From assembly GCA_945874735.1 (NCBI GenBank), contig CAMCHI010000001.1, forward strand, positions 1 to 64,000: a stretch of 64,000 nucleotides of DNA, given 5' to 3'. The stretch's first letter is position 1, and each line of letters opens with the position of its first letter. Source of the stretch: an uncultured Arcanobacterium sp. (GTDB taxonomy: Bacteria > Actinomycetota > Actinomycetes > Actinomycetales > Actinomycetaceae). The notes beneath the pieces are model-generated. The model was not told where the DNA came from. It did not search any database and saw only the letters and a program-made list of their open reading frames with translations. Positions 57,953 to 64,000 of the stretch are shown piece by piece. A program made the translations under genes and the position numbers.

Positions 57953-57982
57953 GTGTATAGCAGGTTTTGGCTTGCTATACAC
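57953..57982 (+). terminator. Intercistronic hairpin after the membrane protein gene
   Basis: A 10-bp perfect stem (57953-57962 with 57973-57982) without a following T run. It may only dampen readthrough. A TTCCAAT-T-ATTGGAA palindrome follows at 57990-58004. Confidence 0.45.
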
Positions 57983-58036
57983 AAAGCGGTTCCAATTATT
58001 GGAATTGAATTAAGGGAAATGCTGTAGGAGGACCTA

Positions 58037-58888
58037 ATGAGCGAGTTAAACAACTGGCCAACAGAGTTTGCACAAGCATACATATTTGACATGGATGGCA
58101 CGATTTATCTAGGTGATGAATTACTGCCAGGCGCAAAGCGCATGATTGAAACTTTGCGAGAATATGACATTCCGGTTCGGTTTCTCTCTAATAATCCAAC
58201 CAAAGATCCGGAACAATATGTAGCTAAACTTGCGAAATTAGGTCTTCCTACTGCTATTGAAGACATTTCAAACACGATTGTCACCACTCGTAATTGGCTA
58301 TTGCAAAATCATCCAAACGCAAAACTGTTTGTGATTGGTGAAGAACCTTTGCAGCGCGCATTACGCAATGCTGGATTTGAATTGACAGACGATCCTACCC
58401 AAATTGATGTAGTAGTTTCTTCTTATGACCGCACATTTAACTACGAAAAACTACAGATTGCATTCGATGCTATCTGGTTTTACAAGCGGGCAATTCTGAT
58501 TCAGACCAATCCTGATCGCTTCTGTCCTTTCCCTGGCGGACGCGGTGAACCAGATTGTGCTGCTATGACGGCAGCTATTGAAGCTTGTACTGGAGTTAAA
58601 TGCAGTGCAAACCTTGGTAAGCCATCTCCCATTATGTTGGAATCTTCTATCTCAGATCTTACGGTAGACGTTTCTAAGTGCGTGATGGTAGGAGATCGTT
58701 TACAGACAGATATCCAAATGGCCATAGATTGTGGCATGCTTTCAGCTTGTGTACTTACCGGCGAAGCAAAATATGAAGATGTATTAGCTCGTCCAGTTGA
58801 ACAACGACCAACTTGGACTTTAGATCGAATCGACAAACTCATTCCAAAACATATTTGGGATGAAAAAGGTTGGACTGAGTCCGACTAA
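58037..58888 (+). CDS. HAD-IIA family sugar phosphatase (AraL/NagD-like)
   Basis: 283 residues. The catalytic DxDGT motif is FDMDGTIYLGDELLPGA, followed by RFLSNNPTKDPEQYVAKL (motif II), a lysine in NLGKPSPIML and the acidic motif VMVGDRLQTDIQMAIDCG. HAD-IIA relatives such as AraL of Bacillus subtilis dephosphorylate sugar phosphates that build up. AGGAGG upstream. Confidence 0.87.
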   Translation: MSELNNWPTEFAQAYIFDMDGTIYLGDELLPGAKRMIETLREYDIPVRFLSNNPTKDPEQYVAKLAKLGLPTAIEDISNTIVTTRNWLLQNHPNAKLFVIGEEPLQRALRNAGFELTDDPTQIDVVVSSYDRTFNYEKLQIAFDAIWFYKRAILIQTNPDRFCPFPGGRGEPDCAAMTAAIEACTGVKCSANLGKPSPIMLESSISDLTVDVSKCVMVGDRLQTDIQMAIDCGMLSACVLTGEAKYEDVLARPVEQRPTWTLDRIDKLIPKHIWDEKGWTESD

Positions 58889-59027
58889 CTATTCTTCGCG
58901 TTTATACGCAAATCGCATTAAAACATAGCGCAATTTGTAATACGGAAAACTTCTGCTTACTCATTGGGCTGGTTTAGTGCAACCAAAATTAAGTAAAACC
59001 GCAAAATCTACCTCAATGGAGAGAAAA

Positions 59028-60587
59028 ATGAAATCTACTGGTCCTTACTTTTTAGGTATTGACTTCGGTACTGAATCCTGCCGTGTAGCAATTTTCGACG
59101 CCGTAGGTGCCCCACAGTACTTTGCAGCCACTCCATACAAGACTACCCATCCTCGTCCAGGCTGGGCAGAACAGGATCCAGAGGAGTGGTGGTTAGCCCT
59201 CCAAGCCTCTTGCCGTAAAGTGCTAGAGCAGTCTGGTATCAGCCCTTCCGAAATCGTAGGTATGTCTTACGACGCTACTACCATGACGGTAGTACCAATG
59301 AAGGAAAACGGCGATGCATTGCGTCCAGCTATCATGTGGATGGACGTACGTGCTACTGAACAAGCTGGTCGTGCTCTCGACTCTGATTCGGTAGCTCGTC
59401 TATACAACGGTAACGGTACTGCTCCTGCTACCGCAGAATGGTACCCATTCAAGGCGGCTTGGCTACGCGAAAACGAGCGCGATATTTATGATGCAGCATA
59501 CCGCCTAGTAGACGCACCAGACTGGCTAACTTTCAAGCTAACCGGAGAATGGACGACCAACATCAACTCTGCTGCTCTCCGTATGTACTACAACCGCAAT
59601 CACGGCGGTTGGCCAGTAGACTTCTACGAGCACATTGGCTGTGGCGATGTATTCGACAAGATTCCAGAGAACGTAAAGGACTTGGGAGAGCCAGTAGGTA
59701 CGCTATCCACCATCGCAGCACAGCTTCTTGGCTTAGTACCAGGAATTCCAGTAGCACAAGGCTGTGCAGACGCATGGGCCGGACAGATTGGTATGGGCGT
59801 AGTAGAAGCAGGTTCATTAGCACTAATCACCGGTTCTTCGCACGTGCTAACTGGTCAAGCAGCTGAGCCAATTCACGGTGACGGCTTCTTCGGTGCTTAC
59901 ACCGACGGTGTAATTAAGGGTGAGTACACCGTTGAATGTGGACAAGTATCCACCGGTTCGGTACTTAAGTGGTTTAAGGATCAATTCGCCGGCGAAACCG
60001 TACACGCCGCTGAAAAGATTGGTCTAAATCCATACGATGTACTAAACCGCGAAGCTGCTAACATTCCTCCAGGATCTGATGGCTTAATCATCAACGAATA
60101 CTTCCAAGGAAATCGTACTCCATACACCGATTCCAAGGCTCGTGGCATGATTTGGGGGCTCTCGCTCCACCACACTGCAGCACATATCTACCATGCAATT
60201 CAGGAATCCGTAGCATACGGTACTGCACACAACGTACGTAAGTTAAAGGGTGCAGGAATTGAAGTTAATAAGATCGTAGCTGCTGGTGGCGCCACCAAGT
60301 CCCCAGACTGGATCCAGATGCACGCTGACGTTTCGGGTGTACCAGTAACCGTAACTGAAGTAGGAGATGCAGTAGTACTAGGTACTTGTATGTTAGCTGC
60401 AGTTGGCTCTGGCGTTTACTCCTCAATCCAAGAAGCAGCCAAGCACATGGTACATGAGATTGACGTTTACCAGCCTAACCCAGAGCGTCATGAAGAATAC
60501 CAGTTCTACCTAGACAAGTACTGTGAAGGCTACCCAGCACTTCGCGAGCAGATTCACGATCTAGTAGATCACGAAGCAGCTAAGTAA
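59028..60587 (+). CDS. FGGY-family carbohydrate kinase
   Basis: 519 residues from the ATG at 59028 (GGAGAG five bases upstream). FLGIDFGTESCRVAIFDAVG is the phosphate-binding start. HPRPGWAEQDPEEWW, DAPDWLTFKLTGEW, SSHVLTG and GGATKSPDWIQMHADVSGVPVTV complete the two ATPase-fold halves. It belongs to the ribulokinase/xylulokinase/polyol kinase group. Substrate is not evident; it differs clearly from the second kinase in the cluster, so the two probably act on different compounds. Highly biased codons. Confidence 0.87.
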   Translation: MKSTGPYFLGIDFGTESCRVAIFDAVGAPQYFAATPYKTTHPRPGWAEQDPEEWWLALQASCRKVLEQSGISPSEIVGMSYDATTMTVVPMKENGDALRPAIMWMDVRATEQAGRALDSDSVARLYNGNGTAPATAEWYPFKAAWLRENERDIYDAAYRLVDAPDWLTFKLTGEWTTNINSAALRMYYNRNHGGWPVDFYEHIGCGDVFDKIPENVKDLGEPVGTLSTIAAQLLGLVPGIPVAQGCADAWAGQIGMGVVEAGSLALITGSSHVLTGQAAEPIHGDGFFGAYTDGVIKGEYTVECGQVSTGSVLKWFKDQFAGETVHAAEKIGLNPYDVLNREAANIPPGSDGLIINEYFQGNRTPYTDSKARGMIWGLSLHHTAAHIYHAIQESVAYGTAHNVRKLKGAGIEVNKIVAAGGATKSPDWIQMHADVSGVPVTVTEVGDAVVLGTCMLAAVGSGVYSSIQEAAKHMVHEIDVYQPNPERHEEYQFYLDKYCEGYPALREQIHDLVDHEAAK

Positions 60588-60623
60588 AGCCCATAAAGCA
60601 AAAATCTACGGAAGGTCGCTGTT

Positions 60624-61985
60624 ATGACAAGCAAGCTCATTGAAACCGCATTGGAAACCGCAAACGAAACAAAAGCTATCGCTTTTGGGCCAGATGTGTT
60701 GAAAGCAGTCGGGCCGATGTTTGCAGACCTTTTCCCAACGCACCAAGCCCTAGTGGTTGCTGACGAAAACACTTTTGCAGTAGCAGGTGAAGCAGTATTA
60801 GCATCGCTAACTGAAGCTGGGGTAGTACAAGTAGAAGATCCTTATATTTTCCCTGGCACACCTACTTTGTATGCCGGATACGAAAACGTGGAAATTCTAC
60901 GCGAACACTTACGTCCGTTAGAAAACACGGTAGTAGTTTCCTTAGGTGCGGGTACGTTGAACGACATCGCTAAACTCGCCTCCGGTGAGTTAGGACGCGA
61001 ATATATCAACGTATGTATGGCGGCCTCCGTAGATGGTTTTGCCTCTTTCGGTGCTTCTATTTCGCGCGATGGTTTCAAGATTACCCGTAACTGTCCTGCT
61101 CCAGCTGGACTAGTGATGGATTTCCGAGTAATTCAAGAAGCCCCCGCTCGTTTAACTGCTACTGGTTATGGTGATTTGATTGAGAAGATCCCTGCTGGTG
61201 CAGATTGGATTTTAGCTGATGAACTCGGAGTGGAACCTATAGATCCTTACACTTGGGAATTAGTACAAGGCCCATTGCGGGAGTCTTTAGGAGACCCACA
61301 AGCAATTGCTGATGCTGACGAAGCCGCTATTGCAAAGCTCGGAGAAGGACAGCTAATGTCTGGCTTGGCAATGCAGTCTTTACAGTCCTCCCGTCCAGCC
61401 TCTGGTGCTGGACACCAATTCTCGCATTGTTGGGAAATGGAAGGACACGGTTTGGACTGGGAGCCACCTTTATCGCACGGGTTTAAGGTAGGTATTGGTA
61501 CTATCGCTTCCTGTGCTATGTGGGAAGAATTCTTGAAGCTAGACGTAGCTGACTTTGATGTAGAGCGAGCTTTAGCAGCAGTAAAGTCACCTGCAGAAAT
61601 TGAAGCTAATGTGCGCAGCGCGCTAATTCCGCGGATTGCTGATGAAGCCGTGAAGAACTCACTAGGTAAGAGAATTGACGGCGAGGAGTTACGGGATCGT
61701 ATTGAGTTGCTAAAAGAAAAGTGGCCAGTGATTAAAGAACGCTGCGCCAAGCAACTCGTAACCGCAGCAGAAGCAATGCAAATGCTGAAAACTGCCGGTG
61801 CTCCATACCATCCAGAATTGATTGACATCTCCATCGAAAAGTTAAAGAAGACTTATTTCGATGCGCAGATGATTCGTCCACGTTACACGATTCTTGACAT
61901 TCTTAATGAGTTAGGTATTTTAGAGGAAATCGTGGAGCGTTTGTTCTCTCCAGAAGGTTTCTGGGGTCAGCACCCCACCGCATAA
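60624..61985 (+). CDS. araM: AraM-like sn-glycerol-1-phosphate dehydrogenase
   Basis: 453 residues. NAD(P)-binding GAGTLNDIAKLASGELGREYINVCMAASVDGFASFGASI and the metal-binding SGAGHQFSHCWEMEGHG plus LSHGFKVGIGTI are the family hallmarks. AraM of Bacillus reduces dihydroxyacetone phosphate to glycerol-1-phosphate, and members in sugar clusters may act on related keto-sugar phosphates. AAGGTCG upstream. Between the two kinases. Confidence 0.87.
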   Translation: MTSKLIETALETANETKAIAFGPDVLKAVGPMFADLFPTHQALVVADENTFAVAGEAVLASLTEAGVVQVEDPYIFPGTPTLYAGYENVEILREHLRPLENTVVVSLGAGTLNDIAKLASGELGREYINVCMAASVDGFASFGASISRDGFKITRNCPAPAGLVMDFRVIQEAPARLTATGYGDLIEKIPAGADWILADELGVEPIDPYTWELVQGPLRESLGDPQAIADADEAAIAKLGEGQLMSGLAMQSLQSSRPASGAGHQFSHCWEMEGHGLDWEPPLSHGFKVGIGTIASCAMWEEFLKLDVADFDVERALAAVKSPAEIEANVRSALIPRIADEAVKNSLGKRIDGEELRDRIELLKEKWPVIKERCAKQLVTAAEAMQMLKTAGAPYHPELIDISIEKLKKTYFDAQMIRPRYTILDILNELGILEEIVERLFSPEGFWGQHPTA

Positions 61986-62061
61986 TCTTGCCAAGTCCAC
62001 TTTGTTGCTTCAGTAGTTAGGGAAGTAGCAAAGCCTAATTGTCCAGCAAGATTGCAAATTT

Positions 62062-62102
62062 GGCCTGCCGGTCGGCGCAGTCGATCGCGCTACCGGCAGG
62101 CC
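62062..62102 (+). promoter_or_regulatory. GC-rich hairpin between araM and araB
   Basis: An 11-bp perfect stem (62062-62072 with 62092-62102) with a GC-rich loop that can pair internally, 27 bp before the kinase start, weak T run only. Attenuator or stability element. Confidence 0.6.
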
Positions 62103-62129
62103 GTTATTTATAGTTTTAAGGATATAAAA

Positions 62130-63788
62130 ATGAGCAACGAAAAATATGTAGTAGGTATTGATTTTGGTACCTTATCCGGACGTGTCGTGGTAGTGCGCAC
62201 CTCTGACGGTGTGACCGTAGGAGAAGCGGTAAAAGAGTACACCCACGGCGTGATGGACACTAATTTAACCGCGGGAGATGGTCAAAAGCTCCCACCTGAG
62301 TTCGCTTTGCAAGTGCCTGCCGATTACATGGAAGTATTTGCCCAGGCGATTCCACAAGCTTTAGCAGAAGCTAACATTGATAAGAACGACATTGTAGGTA
62401 TCGGTGTTGATGCCACCTCCGCTACCGTGTTTGTAACCACCGCAGACGGTACACCGATTAATGAACTTCCTGGCTTTGAAAATAATCCACACGCTTACAT
62501 TAAGTTATGGAAGCATCATGGAGGGCAGGATCAAGCAGACCGTCTAGTTAAACTGGCACAAGAGCGTAACGAGCCTTGGTTAGGGCGTTATGGTGGAGTG
62601 CTTTCTTCTGAGTTGCTATTACCAAAGGTGCTAGAGATCTACGAAAAAGCGCCAGAAGTATATGAAAAGGCAGATGTAATCATTAATCTTTTAGACTGGG
62701 CTACTTGGAAGCTAACAGGTGTACTTGCCTACTCTGCTGGTGATTCTGGTTATAAGCGTATGTATCAGGACGGAACTTATCCTTCCAAGGAATATTTAGA
62801 GGCAGCCGCGCCTGGTTTCGGAGATGTGTTTGAAACTAAGATGGCTGGTCCAATCGTGCCACTAGGTGGCAAGATTGGTGAACTTACCCCAGAAATGGCA
62901 GAACTAACTGGTTTACCAGCTGGTATTGCAGTAGCTGCTGGCAATATTGACGCGCACGTAGTAGTAGCAGGTGCAAACGCAGTAAAGCCAGGTCAGCTAA
63001 CCGCCATTATGGGCACTTCCACTTGCTATGTGGTGTCCACGGAAGAATATCATGACTGCCCAGGTATTTTTGGTACCGTATTGGGCGGTGCAGTAGATGG
63101 TTTGTGGGGATATGAAGCCGGACAAACTGCTGTGGGTGATATTTTCGCTTGGTTCACTGATTCTCATGTACCAGCTGAGTATGTGGCAGAAGCTAAGGCT
63201 GAAGGTATTTCGGTGCACGAATTGCTAGTGCGTAAAGCACAAGAGCAAGAAGTAGGCGCACACGGTATTGTGGCTTTGGACTGGTTTAATGGCAATCGCT
63301 CTCCATTATCAGATTCTCTCCTCTCCGGTTTGATTCTGGGGCAAACTCTCACCACTAAGCCAGAAGATACCTATCGGGCACTGCTAGAATCTACAGCTTT
63401 CGGTGCGCGCGTAATTATTGAGAATTTCGAGGCGCATGGCATCGAAATTAAAGAGATTGTGGGAGCTGGCGGTCTGCTAAAGAATAAGTTCTATATGCAG
63501 ATGTTGGCAGATATTACTCGCCGTCCAATCTCGGTATCAAACGCTCCGCAAACTGGCGCATTAGGTTCGGCAGTGTTTGCGGCAGTAGCAGCCGGAGTTT
63601 ATGATGACGTATTAGCTGCGTCTTCGGCAATGGCTGATACCACTGAGAATGCTTACTTGCCTAATGAAGAACGATCCAAGAAGTACGATGAGCTATATGC
63701 GGTTTATCAAGAGCTCTCGAATTTCTTTGGTAAGTCGGAAGACTCCTTAATGCATCGTTTAAAGGCAATTAAGGCATCGACTTTCTAA
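62130..63788 (+). CDS. araB: L-ribulokinase
   Basis: 552 residues from the ATG at 62130 (AAGGAT upstream); the longer frame from 62052 runs through the hairpin and is unlikely. YVVGIDFGTLSGRVVVVRTSDG, GVDATSATVFVTTADGTP, HAYIKLWKHHGGQDQADR, EYHDCPGIFGTVLGG and LDWFNGNRSPLSDS are characteristic of AraB. Phosphorylates L-ribulose to L-ribulose-5-phosphate. araA and araD are not in the window and may follow. Confidence 0.92.
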   Translation: MSNEKYVVGIDFGTLSGRVVVVRTSDGVTVGEAVKEYTHGVMDTNLTAGDGQKLPPEFALQVPADYMEVFAQAIPQALAEANIDKNDIVGIGVDATSATVFVTTADGTPINELPGFENNPHAYIKLWKHHGGQDQADRLVKLAQERNEPWLGRYGGVLSSELLLPKVLEIYEKAPEVYEKADVIINLLDWATWKLTGVLAYSAGDSGYKRMYQDGTYPSKEYLEAAAPGFGDVFETKMAGPIVPLGGKIGELTPEMAELTGLPAGIAVAAGNIDAHVVVAGANAVKPGQLTAIMGTSTCYVVSTEEYHDCPGIFGTVLGGAVDGLWGYEAGQTAVGDIFAWFTDSHVPAEYVAEAKAEGISVHELLVRKAQEQEVGAHGIVALDWFNGNRSPLSDSLLSGLILGQTLTTKPEDTYRALLESTAFGARVIIENFEAHGIEIKEIVGAGGLLKNKFYMQMLADITRRPISVSNAPQTGALGSAVFAAVAAGVYDDVLAASSAMADTTENAYLPNEERSKKYDELYAVYQELSNFFGKSEDSLMHRLKAIKASTF

Positions 63789-63814
63789 ACTAGAAAACTG
63801 GTTTAGATCTGAAC

Positions 63815-63859
63815 GGACGGGCTCGTTTTTTCCCCCTCCCTTCTTTAGCGGGCCCGTCC
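63815..63859 (+). terminator. Hairpin after araB
   Basis: GGACGGGC (63815-63822) pairs with GCCCGTCC (63852-63859) around a 29-nt T/C-rich loop. No T run follows, so its strength is doubtful. Confidence 0.45.
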
Positions 63860-64000
63860 TCCTCCCTAATTAGTTACTTGACTTTACTAAATTAGGTACG
63901 GGGAGAGAGAAATAAACAGGGGAGGCGAACTAAAAATAATGCCGACAAGTATTGATTTTAATAGTGAATTTGTAAAGAAGTTTTAACGATAGGCAGAGCG

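Noticed and set aside
61247..61834. 195-residue minus-strand frame inside araM
   Set aside because: Shadow of a well-supported dehydrogenase gene.
63939..63986. Short frame MPTSIDFNSEFVKKF near the window end, after a GGGGAGG
   Set aside because: Could be a leader peptide, but spacing to the purine run is long (about 14 bases) and the window ends before any following gene can be seen.

Overview
The window reads as chromosomal DNA from a moderately AT-rich actinobacterium, most likely a host-associated member of the Actinomycetaceae (inference). Supporting families are a DUF3073 protein, a BldC-type one-domain regulator, Act-Hol-X and DUF3618 envelope proteins, an actinobacterial sterol-carrier-like protein, GTP-dependent PEP carboxykinase and a nitrobindin-type FABP protein. 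Two cell-wall anchored proteins end in LAxTG rather than LPxTG. The MurE is of the L-lysine-adding kind. A cell-wall anchored GH95 fucosidase and a large MucBP-repeat adhesin point to life on mucosal glycans. No phage, insertion sequence, CRISPR array or rRNA is visible.

Layout. 1-4.8 kb: the 3' end of a GT2 glycosyltransferase, overlapping by 4 nt a 1439-residue surface adhesin. 5.2-10.4 kb: LppM-like lipoprotein (minus), pckG, gdhA and a small SCP-like gene, each closed by a strong hairpin terminator. 10.4-16.1 kb: DUF3073, bldC-like, DUF3618/holin-X, murJ and murE. 16.1-16.4 kb: tRNA-Phe, tRNA-Asp and tRNA-Glu (minus). 16.6-20.2 kb: MscS channel, msrB and an EamA permease. 20.3-24.6 kb: GH95 fucosidase. 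24.9-28.0 kb: a secreted four-cysteine peptide with a dedicated ABC transporter, a candidate bacteriocin or signalling peptide system. 28.5-29.2 kb: a frameshifted membrane coiled-coil gene with a 7-bp duplication and a G9 tract. 29.4 kb: tRNA-Lys. 29.8-34.6 kb: an unknown gene, ppk, then pit and DUF47 on the opposite strand. 34.88-34.97 kb: a strongly structured four-way-junction RNA candidate. 35.2-41.2 kb: membrane protein, nitrobindin-like protein, YgfZ, Dtd and ClpC.

41.5-55.2 kb carries the most interesting metabolic system: a Cai/Fix-like set. It holds an MFS carrier, an alpha/beta hydrolase, CaiA-, CaiB- and CaiC-like enzymes, a MaoC-type hydratase, a second MFS carrier and an MBL hydrolase. 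A TetR regulator follows, and then fixA, fixB, fixC and fixX. Together these could import a substrate, possibly an ester, activate its acid to a CoA thioester and reduce or hydrate the double bond, with electrons delivered through FixABCX. No CaiT or CaiD is present, so carnitine itself may not be the substrate. A GGAC-N7-GTCC inverted-repeat array lies upstream.

55.3-63.8 kb is a sugar or polyol cluster: DeoR regulator, RpiB/LacA-type isomerase, an unrecognised multi-pass membrane protein, a HAD-IIA phosphatase (AraL-like), an FGGY kinase, an AraM-like glycerol-1-phosphate dehydrogenase and an AraB-like ribulokinase. It resembles the araB-araL-araM part of the Bacillus subtilis arabinose operon. 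Intercistronic GC-rich hairpins recur here and in the fix operon.
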